Assembly: GCF_964355755.1 (NCBI RefSeq)
Contig: NC_092676.1
Location: 8,910,288-8,974,287, forward strand
Source of the DNA: Antedon mediterranea
Taxonomy: Eukaryota; Echinodermata; Crinoidea; Comatulida; Antedonidae
Direction: 5' to 3'
Length of the DNA stretch: 64,000 nt
Shown: positions 46,960-57,496 of the stretch, piece after piece
How positions within the stretch are numbered: the first letter of the stretch is position 1
How the letters are laid out: each line of letters starts with the position of its first letter
Notes under the pieces: model-generated
What the model was told of the DNA's origin: nothing
What the model saw: only the letters and a program-made list of their open reading frames with translations
Databases searched by the model: none
Program-made: the position numbers and the translations under genes

Positions 46960-47430
46960 AAATACTAAAAGAGACTTGATTAGTGATTTTTTCCTTATAA
47001 ATGTTTATAATTGTATAAATGTAGAATACCTGGCCTCAGTTAATAATATTATACAATACAAAAATTTCGAAAATCGGTCGTAGGTTTTGATTCTCTAAAT
47101 TAATATTTTGCCATTAGGTATCACATATTCAGTATGCGTTTACGACAACTTTATTCATTTAACTATTAATTAAATTAATACTGCCTTTAAAATTAAAGGT
47201 CAGATACATGTCCATCTATACGTTTTAATATTATAATTGTTCATTATGGAATAAATGCTGTCATCAAAAACATAATTAGCCATTATAAATATTTTTTTTA
47301 AAATCAAGAATTGAAAATTGCCAGTGCTTATTATATGTTCAATGAAACAGAATCATCTGAATTAGATCTCACATAATATAGAAAACGAATGTTTTATTAA
47401 ATGATTTAAAATAATGCTTTAAATGTGTAT
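46960..47430. other. H2A-H1 spacer
   Basis: AT-rich, near-identical to 57497-57970. No gene. Confidence 0.75.
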
Positions 47431-47588
47431 TTAAAGACAATAAAGAACACACTTTTATGAAACAAAAAAAGGCGACGAGATGCTTCGTCCATACACGTCC
47501 GCGATTGAGTAGATAAAAATGAGGTTCGTCGCTGCGTTCTATTACTCATCAACCAACTCAACTGTTTGGTAAAGTTAAAAGCTAAGTT

Positions 47589-48164
47589 ATGGCTGAACAA
47601 ATTAAAACTAAGAAGCTTGTTGTAGCCAAGAAGCCTGTTACTCTCCCAACGTACATCGACATGGTAACGGCAGCAATTGGTACTTTGAAGGACAAAAGCG
47701 GCTCATCTCGCCAGGCTATTGCCAAGTACATCCTAGCTTATTACAAAGTTGAACACACTAAAATGAAAACTCATCTTCGTTTGGCTTTGAAACGTGGTGT
47801 CGAAAGTAACAAACTTGTTCAAGCAAAAGGTACAGGAGCCAGCGGTTCATTTAAACTGAACCAGACTACAGCCAAGGCTGATGAAGCTGCCAAGGCAAAA
47901 ATGGAAAGATCAGAGAAGAAAGCAGCTACAGAGAAGGAAAAGAGTGTAGCAAAGAAGGCAAAACAATTAGCAGCGAAGAAGGCAAACAAACCAATTGTAA
48001 AGAAGGCTACCAAATTCAAGTCACCCAAGAAGTCTGAGAAAAATAAATCTAAGCCGAAAATGTCTATGAAGTCTCCTAAAAAGCCAAAGACAAATAAGCT
48101 AAAAAGCCGAAAGTTAAAAAGACATCAAAGAAGGTCGCCAAGAAGTGAAATACTGCTAATTTAA
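47589..48164 (+). CDS. Linker histone H1, copy A (C-terminal frameshift)
   Basis: 191 residues as read. A short N-terminal tail is followed by the winged-helix globular domain (about residues 18-95): [60 protein letters not shown]. The basic tail is rich in Lys, Ala and KSPKK motifs. H1 binds linker DNA and compacts chromatin. The tail reads [20 protein letters not shown], but another frame gives [14 protein letters not shown] and a stop at 48146-48148, the expected end. A one-base indel near 48098 therefore shifted the last 20 or so codons. Copy B shares this shift, so it predates the duplication. The altered tail remains basic, so function may be kept. Confidence 0.85.
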   Translation: MAEQIKTKKLVVAKKPVTLPTYIDMVTAAIGTLKDKSGSSRQAIAKYILAYYKVEHTKMKTHLRLALKRGVESNKLVQAKGTGASGSFKLNQTTAKADEAAKAKMERSEKKAATEKEKSVAKKAKQLAAKKANKPIVKKATKFKSPKKSEKNKSKPKMSMKSPKKPKTNKLKSRKLKRHQRRSPRSEILLI

Positions 48165-48176
48165 TTCAAACCGAAC

Positions 48177-48192
48177 GGCTCTTTTCAGAGCC
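48177..48192 (+). terminator. Histone 3' stem-loop (H1 copy A)
   Basis: GGCTCTTTTCAGAGCC, then CCACCA and a purine-poor AAAAGGGAT. Confidence 0.9.
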
Positions 48193-48809
48193 ACCATGTG
48201 TATAAAAGGGATTTATTTGCATTTTATTTCATTAGTTTCCAAATCTTGTTTTTCACTTTGAATATTATATATTATCTCTATTATAATAACAATTAAGTTT
48301 TTAGAAAATTTTGTACAGATAGTTGTATTACCTTTTAATACTTATTTTACCGGTAGTACTGACATTAAAGCGTCGTGTTTCTTTGTCGTGAACAAAACAT
48401 CACTATTATTTCAAAATAATAACTAATAATTAAATTGAAATAATGACTCAAAACATATTCTTCTTTTTTCTATAATTAACTGTGCTGTTGATTGAATATT
48501 TATATTTATAAAAGAGTAGTCCTTTTATTTAATATTATTTTATTTCGCAAAGACAAACAACGATGATTTTATTGACCCTTGCACTTACATTCCTCTTTGT
48601 TCAGTTTTATTCGTTACGATCATTGTATATATAGTTTCGATGGTGGACGACTGACCCAATTTTTCTAGAGATATTTATGTTACTGACGAGATGCAAATTG
48701 ACATAATTACAGTTGAGCAACGTCCGCACAAAGCGTATAACTACTTCGGCATTTCGACAGTTTCCACACATTTCGAATAATTCTGAGTGATTCTTAATAT
48801 CGATTAAAC
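48193..48809. other. H1-H4 spacer and H4 promoter
   Basis: Contains ATTATATATTATCTCTATTA and ACCGGTAGTACTGACATT blocks that recur at 49500, 51740 and 58800. Upstream of the H4 start, ACGTCCGCACAAAGCGTATA combines a GTCCG word and a TATA-like box near 48722-48740. Confidence 0.6.
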
Positions 48810-49121
<312 letters not shown>

Positions 49122-49145
49122 ACTCGATGCTTTTTCAAAACACAA

Positions 49146-49161
49146 GGCTCTTTTCAAAGCC
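49146..49161 (+). terminator. Histone stem-loop variant (H4 pseudogene 1)
   Basis: GGCTCTTTTCAAAGCC: one G to A change breaks a stem pair; the AAAAAGAGA downstream element is retained. Confidence 0.85.
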
Positions 49162-49261
49162 ACCAGTTGAACCAAAAAGAGATTTATTTGCTTTTCTTTA
49201 ATTGTTTAATATGATTCAATAATTTCAAATAATCCTCATAATAATACTCAACAAATTCGTA

Positions 49262-49496
49262 TCTATAGCAGAGTTGAAGAAAGCAGTGCAGTGTTGCATT
49301 GCAAAAGAATTGAACGTTGGACGAATGATTACTAGTTTGACTTTAGCACGCCTCCTATCTGACAGGTACAGCGGACACGAAAACGAATTTGCAGCGTTTG
49401 TCGCACAATGTTTCGAAGAAAGGTCCGCCCGCTTCGGGTGGCCGGACATGCAGGGTTTGATAATCGGAACTTGTGCTATTGCCACCAGGTCGGTAG
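49262..49496 (+). pseudogene. Bcl-2-like family copy 1 (both ends truncated)
   Basis: The frame holds LKKAVQCCIAKELNVGRMIT, SLTLARLLSDRYSGHENEF, AAFVAQCFEERSARFGW and PDMQGLIIGTCAIATRS. The N-terminal 50 or so codons present in copy 2 are missing, and the C-terminus is replaced by histone-spacer sequence at GGTAG|AATATTATAT. The L-N-V-G-R-M-I-x-S-L-x-L-A-R-L-L run resembles the BH1 motif of Bcl-2 proteins, and the later G-W helix resembles BH2. Both ends are recombination joints. Confidence 0.45.
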
Positions 49497-49499
49497 AAT

Positions 49500-49901
49500 A
49501 TTATATATTATCTCTATTATAATAACAATTAAGTTTTTAGAAAATTTTGTACAGATAGTTGTATTACCTTTTAATACTTATTTTACCGGTAGTACTGACA
49601 TTAAAGCGTCGTGTTTCTTTGTCGTGAACGAAACATCACTACTATATCAAAATAATAACTAATAATTAAATTGAAATAATGACTCATAACATATTCTTTT
49701 TTTTCCATAATTAACTGTGCTGTTGATTGAATATTTATATATATAAAAGAGTAGTCCTTTTATTTAATATTATTTTTTTTTGCAAAGACAAACAACGATG
49801 ATTTTATTGACCCTTGCACTTACATTCCTCTTTGTTCAGTTTTATTCGTTACGATCATTGTATATATAGTTTCGATGGTGGACGACTGACTGACTGACTG
49901 A
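49500..49901. repeat. Duplicated H1-H4 spacer
   Basis: Second copy of 48258-48650, joined to the Bcl-2-like fragment on the left and to an H4 fragment on the right through a GACTGACTGACTGACC tract. Confidence 0.8.
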
Positions 49902-50110
49902 CCCATCGTTTTGCACGTCGTGGTGGTGTCAAGCGTATTTCTGGTCTTATCTACGAAAGAAACCCGTTGTATAATAAAAGTATTCCTCGAGAATGTCATC
50001 CGAGATGCTGTAACATACACTGAGCACGCCAAGAGAAAGACCGTCATCGCCATGGATGTCGTCTACGCCTAAAGAGACAAGGCCGAACACTATACGGATT
50101 CGGTGGATAA
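49902..50110 (+). pseudogene. Histone H4 pseudogene 2 (5' truncated)
   Basis: Begins at the codons for [10 protein letters not shown] and continues to GGATAA, almost identical to pseudogene 1, including its AACCCGTTGTATAATAAAAG frameshift segment. The first third of the gene and the promoter are deleted. Confidence 0.95.
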
Positions 50111-50134
50111 ACTCGATGCTTTTTCAAAACACAA

Positions 50135-50150
50135 GGCTCTTTTCAAAGCC
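50135..50150 (+). terminator. Histone stem-loop variant (H4 pseudogene 2)
   Basis: GGCTCTTTTCAAAGCC, the same variant as at 49146, with AAAAAGAGA downstream. Confidence 0.85.
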
Positions 50151-50282
50151 ACCAGTTGAACCAAAAAGAGATTTATTTGCTTTTCTTTAATTGTTTAATA
50201 TGATTCAATAATTTCAAATAATCCAGTGATTCTTCAGAAATGTATTGATTATTAAAATTATTTTTATTAAATTTGTTAAGAA

Positions 50283-50314
50283 TTATTTTTTCAGGGGGAC
50301 AATACATCTTTAAT
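50283..50314 (-). repeat. End fragment of the TTAA-type transposon family
   Basis: TTTTTTCAGGGGGACAATAC followed by ATCTTTAA matches the terminus of the element at 17838-20285, including the adjoining TTAA. The same fragment recurs at 52763 and 59974, so it was in the unit before duplication. The other terminus was not found. Confidence 0.65.
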
Positions 50315-50399
50315 AAATATAAACAAAGAAGGAGCTTCCTCCATGTCATAAAGCTAAAAATAAGATATGAATTAGGCATGTTTTTGTATTATACCATAT

Positions 50400-50800
50400 T
50401 GTCATATTATTTATGTTGTGATTCTCTGTGTTTAGAGAAGGATGCTTTAGACCAGGTCCGCCTAATATTATTAGCCAATCAAAATCGTATAATTTTTGGA
50501 GGGAAAATGTTCTCCTCTGAAGCCTAAAATTTGCATGTCCAGTATAAAAGTGGAATGTAATAGATATTAGGGAGAAGAGAGAATAAGATCAAGGTAGATA
50601 AAAGGAAAGATGATAAAGAAAATATTAAGGCTTGACTGGTAGTGGTAGAAAGATTTATTAATCGAATTACAAGGAATAAAAGTTCTAGTTGAGTTAAATA
50701 TACTTTTTGTATGAGTTACCATTCAGTGACAGCAGTGTAAGTCGCGTGGAAATATATACGCCTGAGAAAGCTCGGAACCAACTAAGATAAATTCACTACA
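50400..50800. mobile_element. Solo LTR, 401 bp
   Basis: Starts TGTCATATTATTT and ends ATTCACTACA (TG...CA). Flanked by the 5-bp duplication CATAT at 50395-50399 and 50801-50805. The empty site ACCATATACTAAG is present at about 52870 and 60080. A TATA box (AGTATAAAAGTG near 50539) fits an LTR promoter on the plus strand. Confidence 0.85.
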
Positions 50801-50805
50801 CATAT

Positions 50806-51350
50806 ACTAAGATATACAAATAGTATTAAGTAATACTTAAGCGCCACCAGTTGAACCAAAAAGAGATTTATTTGCTTTTCTTTAATTTTTTAATATGATT
50901 AAAACATTTCAAATAATCGATTGATTTTTCAGAAATGTATTGATTATTAAAATGTATTATAATAGAAAACCATTTTAGAGATCAATACTCAACAAACGTA
51001 TTGTGGTAGCATTTACATTTTATGGTATTTTAACCTATATAGGCCTATGTAAAATAAAAGTAGTAACGCGGTAATAATTGATTTAGCACGAATTGGGACG
51101 ATTCCTCTCGCTTCTAAAAGTTACGTAATGAATAACATTTTCTATATTTAAACAAATACATACAAAATAGCGCCACATATGCCTTTGTTAACATAAAAAG
51201 TCACACGTCGTATAAGGAAAACACGCTTCATATATAAATGTTTTGTTTTTTAGAAGTTCTTTTAGAATAACTTTTTTTTTATCATAATTATGGGTAAAAT
51301 GCTTCACACAAAAAAAAGGGAATAGAGAATAAGAGAGATAATTATACGAA
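50806..51350. other. Spacer between H4 3' end and Bcl-2-like gene
   Basis: Contains a second histone downstream element (CCACCAGTTGAACCAAAAAG near 50844) lacking its stem-loop. The remainder matches 52905-53420 and 60120-60520. Presumably includes the promoter of the following gene. Confidence 0.6.
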
Positions 51351-51736
51351 ATGGATTCCTTTGAGTTAGCGAAAAAAAGTATCGAGACTAGAGATGACGA
51401 GATGCGCAATAGCATGATAGAGAAGATTTTGCAAGACTTTGATTTTTCGCAGATAGAAGTTACATAATTAGGAGGAGGTGAAACAAGGCTTGAAAAATCT
51501 ATAGCAGAGTTGAAGAAAGCAGTGCAGTGTTGCATTGCAAAAGAATTGAACGTTGGACGAATGATTACTAGTTTGACTTTAGCACGCCTCCTATCTGACA
51601 GGTACAGCGGACACGAAAACGAATTTGCAGCGTTTGTCGCACAATGTTTCGAAGAAAGGTCCGCCCGCTTCGGGTGGCCGGACATGCAGGGTTTGATAAT
51701 CGGAACTTGTGCTATTGCCACCAGGTCGGTAGAATA
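51351..51736 (+). pseudogene. Bcl-2-like family copy 2 (nonsense codon, 3' truncated)
   Basis: ATG 51351 begins MDSFELAKKSIETRDDEM, then MIEKILQDFDFSQIEVT, and TAA at 51465-51467. The frame continues as LGGGETRLEKSIAELKKAV through the BH1-like LNVGRMITSLTLARLL, SDRYSGHENEFAAFVAQCF and RFGWPDMQGLIIGTC. At codon 129 it joins histone-spacer DNA. In copy 3 the TAA position is TTA. With the C-terminus seen in copy 3, the ancestral protein would be about 160 residues, mostly helical, near the size of a compact Bcl-2 homologue without a membrane anchor. The assignment rests on the BH1-like pattern only. Confidence 0.45.
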
Positions 51737-52281
51737 TTATATATTATCTCTATTATAATAACAATTAAGTTTTTAGAAAATTTTGTACAGATAGTTGTAT
51801 TACCTTTTAATACTTATTTTACCGGTAGTACTGACATTAAAGCGTCGTGTTTCTTTGTCGTGAACGAAACATCACTACTATATCAAAATAATAACTAATA
51901 ATTAAATTGAAATAATGACTCATAAAATATTCTTTTTTTTTCCATAATTAACTGTGCTGTTGATTGAATATTTATATATATAAAAGAGTAGTCCTTTTAT
52001 TTAATATTATTTTATTTTGCAAAGACAAACAACGATGATTTTATTGACCCTTGCACTTACATTCCTTTTTGTTCAGTTTTATTCGTTACGATCATTGTAT
52101 ATATAGTTTCGATGGTGGACGACTGACCCAAATTTTCTAGAGATATTTATGCTACTGACGAAATGCAAATTGACATAATTACAGTTGAGCAACGTCCGCA
52201 CAAAGCGTATAAATACTTCGGCATTTCGACAGTTTCCACATATTTCGAATAATTCTGAGTGATTCTTAATATCGATTAAAC
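51737..52281. repeat. Third copy of the H1-H4 spacer with H4 promoter
   Basis: Near-identical to 48258-48809. It keeps the GTCCGCACAAAGCGTATAAA promoter word, here with a better TATA box (TATAAATAC). Confidence 0.75.
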
Positions 52282-52593
<312 letters not shown>

Positions 52594-53423
52594 ACTCGAT
52601 GCTTTTTCAAAACACAAGGCTCTTTTAGTAGAACCAAAAAGAGATTTATTTCCTTTTTTTTAATTGTTTAATATGATTCAATAATTTCAAATAATCCAGT
52701 GATTTTTCAGAAATGTATTGATTATTAAAATAATTTTTCTTAAATTTGTTAAGAATTATTTTTTCAGGGGGACAATACATCTTTAATAAATATAAACAAA
52801 GAAGGAGCTTCCTCCATGTCATAAAGCTAAAAATATAAGATATGAATTAGGCATTTTTTTGTATTATACCATATACTAAGATATACAAATAGTATTAAGT
52901 AATACTTAAGAACCACCAGTTGAACCAAAAAGAGATTTATTTGCTTTTCTTTAATTTTTTAATATGATTTAAAAATTTCAAATAATCGATTGATTTTTCA
53001 GAAATGTATTGATTATTAAAATGTATTATAATAGAAAACCATTTTAGAGATCAATACTCACAAATAACAAACGTATTGTGGTAGCATTTACATTTTATGG
53101 TATTTTAACCTATATAGGCCTATGTAAAATAAAAGTAGTAACGCGGTAATAATTGATTTAGCACGAATTGGGACGATTCCTCTCGCTTCTAAAAGTTACG
53201 TAATGAGTAACATTTTCTATATTTAAACAAATACATACAAAATAGCGCCACATATGCCTTTGTTAACATAAAGAGTCACACGTCGTATAAGGAAAACACG
53301 CCTCTTATATAAATGTTTTGTTTTTTAGAAGTTCTTTTACTATAGCTTTTTTTATCATAATTATGTGTAAAATGCTTCACAAAAAAAAAACGGAATAGAG
53401 AATAAGAGAGATAATTATACGAA
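52594..53423. other. Spacer with TTAA-transposon end and second downstream element
   Basis: Parallels 50111-51350 without the solo LTR. The transposon end is at about 52763-52786. Confidence 0.65.
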
Positions 53424-54747
53424 ATAGATTCCTTTGAGTTAGCGAAAAAAAGTATCGAGACTAGAGATGACGAGATGTGCAATAACATGATAGAGAAGAT
53501 TTTGCAAGACTTTAATTTTTCGCAGATAGAAGTTACCTTATTAGGAGGAGGTGAAACAAGGCTTGAAAAATCTATAGCAGAGTTGAAGAAAGCAGTGCAA
53601 AAGAATTGAACGTTGGACGAATGATTACTAGTTTGACTTTAGCACGCCACCTATCTGACAGGTACAGCGGACACAAAAACGAATTTGCAGCGGTTGTCGC
53701 ACAATGTTTCCGCCCGCTTCGGGTGGCCGGATGCGATTTTTTTTTCGTTGTTGGGGACCCCCTCATGAAACGTCACAAAATAAACATGAATAATTCATCA
53801 GTTAAATTTTCTTGTTTCGTGTGCACCCAAGCGTATAGCAACAAGAAGTGATTAGGTACACAAGTGCGGTACGATTCTAGGCCTAATCTCCGCTGTGGTT
53901 GCCGCGTGGGATTTCATAAAAGAATAGCCGCGTTTTGTGTGGATTGTCGAAATAATCAGCCTTTAGTTTATGGTGTTTTTAATATAATTTATTACTAAAG
54001 AATTACGTGTTAAAATTATAGTTTCTATTAATACTATTAGGCCTAATTATTAGTCTCTAAACCCATATTCTAGTAGTAGCTGTGTGGGTGTGTGTGACGT
54101 GTGTGTGTTAGGTATGACACAGTCCGAGTAATAAGTCAGCAAAATTAAACATTAAACATTACACAAAAATACATTTTTTATTCTCGTGGGTCTAATCTTC
54201 CCATCTCATGTGTTCATATACGCGCATTTTTAAAGTTCCTTTGAGTACATGCATATTGTTTGATAATAAAATAGCAGAATTAAAAAATTACAGTACACAA
54301 ATTATACACATTTTTTATTCTTGTGGGTCTAAGCTTTCTTTGGGCTATGTCCAATTACTACTTAGTTTAATGTCTTGCCTAGCTGTCGCGAAGGCAATCA
54401 CGTGAATTGACCTAGAATCCTAGGCCTACTGTAGAAAGAATCGTATCGCAGTTTAGTTGTGCGTGTAATCACTTCTTGTTGCTATACGCTTGGGTGCAGA
54501 CGGAACAACAAATTTAACTGATGAATTATTCATGTTTATTTTGTAACGTTTCACGAGGGGTCCCCAACTTATGTACGAAAAAAAAAATCGCTGGCCGGAC
54601 ATGCAGGGTTTGATAATCGGAACTTGTGCTATTGCCACCAGGTCGGTAGAAGGAAAACCAATTTTTATGATCGAGGAGGCGCGCAAAATAAAAGCAAGTT
54701 TGAACATATATACTGGAATGAATATACACGGATCTGACTGCCGCTAG
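53424..54747 (+). pseudogene. Bcl-2-like family copy 3 (split by MULE-like element)
   Basis: The start codon is ATA (53424), codon 39 is Leu, and a deletion in the AVQCCIAKEL codons shifts frame at about 53600. The transposon sits in the GW-PD codons (target duplication TGGCCGGA plus one base). After the insertion the frame resumes as DMQGLIIGTCAIATRS, VEGKPIFMIEEARKIKASLN and IYTGMNIHGSDCR, then TAG 54745-54747. This copy gives the only full view of the C-terminus, which is charged and lacks a membrane segment. Confidence 0.5.
53733..54591. mobile_element. MULE-like nonautonomous transposon, copy 2 (859 bp)
   Basis: Same GCGATTTTTTTTTCG termini and interior as copy 1. Flanks TGGCCGGAT (53724-53732) and TGGCCGGAC (54592-54600) form a 9-bp target duplication with one mismatch. 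The empty site is visible in copies 1 and 2 of the Bcl-2-like family (GGTGGCCGGACATGCAGGG). The interior contains ACGTGTGTG-type repeats and AGGCCTA words. Confidence 0.9.
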
Positions 54748-54860
54748 GCCAGTAAATATATATTTTTATAGGCCAGTAAAATATATTTTTATAGGCCAGT
54801 AAAAAATAATTTTTATAGGCCAGTAAAATATATTTTTTATAGGCCAGTAAAATATATTTA
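54748..54860 (+). repeat. Tandem repeat of about 22 bp
   Basis: Five copies of GGCCAGTAAAATATATTTTT, starting just after the stop codon of the Bcl-2-like gene. The same array is at 63656-63770. Confidence 0.85.
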
Positions 54861-55130
54861 TAGTGTTAGTCGCGGTTGCTTCCCGCAGTCGTACAATCGT
54901 CAAAGCGCAGTCGCTGCTTCATGCGATCAACAGTTTAAAAGAAAAAATTAAAAAACCTGAATCAATTTGTCGTTTTCTTTTTCTTTTATTTTGATCTTCA
55001 TACATTTTTACAGAAAAACTATGCAATGCAACTTGACTTAAAAACTAACTTAAAAAAAAAAAGAAATCTCAGAGAAAATATGTCGTTTTTTTGCAATCAG
55101 AGCAGACCATGATGATATCGACAATTCATC
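54861..55130. other. Convergent 3' spacer
   Basis: Lies between the 3' ends of the Bcl-2-like (plus) and TIR-like (minus) genes. Contains GTCGCGGTTGCTTCCCGCAG and is duplicated at 63771-64000. It marks the unit boundary. Confidence 0.7.
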
Positions 55131-55886
55131 TTATTTTACGCTGTTTTTTTTGGCCCTGAAACATTCAATATTCACGTAACTTACGGTTAGAAATTGCATC
55201 TTGTAGCCTTCTGACATCGGCATTCTCGATTGTTCGTAATCACCAAATTGTTGCATTATATACGCTATCGTGTTTACAGTCTCTTCTTCTTTGAATAACG
55301 GCCACAGTATCAAAATTCTTGCACATTTATTTAGTTCGAACATGATTTCCGAAACTACACCGCATTTCATTTGGTTTCCGTAAGTATTTTCACCGTCCAG
55401 CGGCATTCTTCTAAAAATGCTTGTAATTTCTCTGCTACACCAAGAAATTTACCGCCGACTATTAAGAAATCGTACGGTTGCTTTTTTGTTGAAGGTGGCA
55501 GCGGAGGCAACAGCATAGTTGTGCTGACCTTCTGTATCAGGTCATTTCTTTGTAGGAAAAAAAAACAACAAAAATTTAGAATAAGATTTGAAAAAAAAAA
55601 TTGTTAGTAATATAATAATAGTATAATAGTAATAATTATGTAAACAAAAGAAGAAAAAAACTTACGAAGGAGGGATCTTGGCTAGCCTAGGGTCAAGTTG
55701 GTGATTTGTTGGCTTCGAGAAAATGACTGCTGGAAACATCTTGCTACAAGTATGTAATTTTCTCTGCGGTTCTTCTGTGTTATTTTCTTCTGTGTTATTC
55801 TTCTCGATGAAGCTAAGATTGTGTGAAGCTGTATTGAAACCTCTGTTCTTAATATAGTTTTCAACTGATGATGATGACATCATCAT
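55131..55886 (-). pseudogene. TIR-like domain gene, copy B (full length, one frameshift)
   Basis: Exon 1 is 55886-55666 and exon 2 is 55547-55131, with the same splice sites as copy A. Exon 2 reads DLIQKVSTTMLLPPLPP, KKQPYDFLIVGGKFLGVAE, LQAFLEECRWTVKILTE. After a one-base deletion near 55372 (TTTCATTTGG against TTTCATTTTGC) it continues VVSEIMFELNKCARILILWP, FKEEETVNTIAYIMQQFG and ends AKKNSVK. The fold pattern is strand, helix, strand, helix, strand, helix, as in TIR domains that act in innate immune signalling or NAD cleavage. I see no clear catalytic Glu motif, so an adaptor role or a SEFIR fold is possible. Correcting the one deletion would give about 210 residues. Confidence 0.5.
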
Positions 55887-56157
55887 TAACGAATTTGGGA
55901 GATTCTGATTGGCCGGTTAATACATTTACAGTTTCATTTTAAAGTTTTTGTAATCTTACATTGTTAACTTCCACAGTTTTTTATGCTAAAGCTAGGCGTG
56001 GCCGAAACAAGTTAAATCCCTGCGCATGGTCAACAGCCAATTGGTATACAATTGTACCCTCAGGAAGCCCTCATTTGCATATCTCCGTGTATAAGAAATA
56101 AGCTTGTTTAACAACCAGTCACTTCAATTTTTTCATCGTGCATTAAAATTGTGAAGC
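55887..56157. promoter_or_regulatory. Shared upstream region, unit B
   Basis: Octamer ATTTGCAT at 56073-56080 and TATAAG at about 56090-56095, as in unit A. It is conserved although the H2B gene it served is deleted. Confidence 0.7.
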
Positions 56158-56214
56158 ATGCCACCAAAAACCTAAAAAAAAGCTGCTAAAAAAGCCGGTA
56201 AAGCCAAAGCCGTA
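56158..56214 (+). pseudogene. Histone H2B remnant, unit B
   Basis: Encodes MPPKT, then TAA, then [13 protein letters not shown], ending at a deletion junction GCCGTAA|TATTCTTCCAG. Some 1.5 kb present in unit A (including the rest of H2B and its stem-loop) is missing. Confidence 0.9.
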
Positions 56215-57062
56215 ATATTCTTCCAGTATAATCTTTAATACACATCTGTATTTTCTGATATAGACAACAATTTCAGAAGTCCATCAACAAAATTGTATTC
56301 TATACATCTCCATACAACCGTTATGATTAAACGAGTATAATGAATATTAATGAATAATCTATCAGAGAGAGGGAGAGAAAAATAGTGTTTTTAATACAAC
56401 ACACGGAAACCCAGATGATGAGTTTGCCGGGCATCATTAACATCGAATTTTGACAATTATTCATAAACAATATTACAAATAAAACAATTAGACATTTCTT
56501 TAAGGTCTTTTAAGCTTTAATTTTCTATTATATTTGTGCAATTCGCTATATGAATGTTTGTCTTAACCCGGACGGTTTGTTTAGATATATATTTTTTTGT
56601 ACTTTCCCATTTTTGTATTTTTCTTTTTTATTGTTATATTTTGTTTCTTTGGACGTACCTTAACAAGTTGAAGTGTGCCACTGATAAAAAAAAAAAGTAC
56701 AATGCCAAAAAATTGTTATTATTAATTATATCGATGTACTTTACAAAGTTATATAAAGTCTAAACTAAAAACACCTTCGTATAGCTACTGTCACTACCTA
56801 AAACTTAAATTCCCGAATTATGTATATAATCAAAATAAAGAAAAAGAGTAACACACTAATCATTTTTATCTAGTCACGCCCTTGTTATGAATAAAGCGTT
56901 AACAATTATCGTTGGCGCCAAAGCCCGTTGCCAATTCAATCATAGGTTTCCGAGAGGGTGTATTGAATAGACTATTTAAATCGTGGTAAATATTAAGTTG
57001 GTATCATTTTCAATATAGTATTCCGAAATAGTGTAAAAAAATATAGCTATAGCTATAAAAAA
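56215..57062. other. H2B-H2A spacer and H2A promoter, unit B
   Basis: Collinear with 44340-46524 minus the LINE. E2F-like, CCAAT and TATTTAAAT words are conserved. Confidence 0.7.
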
Positions 57063-57440
57063 ATGTCTGGACGTGGTAAAGGAGGCAAAGCTAAAGGAAA
57101 GGCCAAGAGCCGATCAAGCCGTGCTGGACTTCAATTCCCAGTCGGTGGTGTTCACCGATTTTTACGAAAGGGCAACTATGCATCCCGGGTTGGTGCTGGT
57201 GCTCCAGTCTACATGGCTGCTGTACTTGAGTATTTGACTGCTGAAATCTTAGAATTGGCCGGTAACGCTGCACGTGATAACAAGAAAAGCAGAATTATCC
57301 CTCGTCATCTGCAACTTGTCATCCGGAATGACGAAGAATTACACCGTCTTCTCGGAAGTTTAACCATTGCACAGGGAAGTGTATTGCCAAACATCCAGGC
57401 TGTACTTCTACCAAAGAAGACTCAAAGCAAAGTCAAGTAA
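57063..57440 (+). CDS. Histone H2A, divergent copy B
   Basis: 125 residues, differing from copy A at two sites: HRFLRKG and GAGAPV, both the common animal states. It shares PVGGVHR, YASR and [10 protein letters not shown] with copy A, so those changes predate the unit duplication. The frame is open with upstream promoter words. The 3' stem-loop has a mismatch (GGCTCTTTTCAAAGCC), which could weaken SLBP binding. As in copy A, the loss of the minor-groove Arg is unusual for a core histone and may mark a variant or early decay. Confidence 0.9.
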   Translation: MSGRGKGGKAKGKAKSRSSRAGLQFPVGGVHRFLRKGNYASRVGAGAPVYMAAVLEYLTAEILELAGNAARDNKKSRIIPRHLQLVIRNDEELHRLLGSLTIAQGSVLPNIQAVLLPKKTQSKVK

Positions 57441-57476
57441 ATCATCAAAGCAAACATATTTTACTTAAGACCTAAC

Positions 57477-57492
57477 GGCTCTTTTCAAAGCC
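57477..57492 (+). terminator. Histone stem-loop variant (H2A copy B)
   Basis: GGCTCTTTTCAAAGCC with CAAAAAGAGA downstream. Confidence 0.85.
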
Positions 57493-57496
57493 ACCA

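Noticed and set aside
47819-48028. Hydrophobic Phe-rich minus-strand frames opposite H1
   Set aside because: They are antisense shadows of the Lys-rich H1 tail (AAG read as CTT).
53606-53851. Fusion frame of Bcl-2-like copy 3 with transposon sequence
   Set aside because: It is a by-product of the insertion and ends in the inverted terminus.
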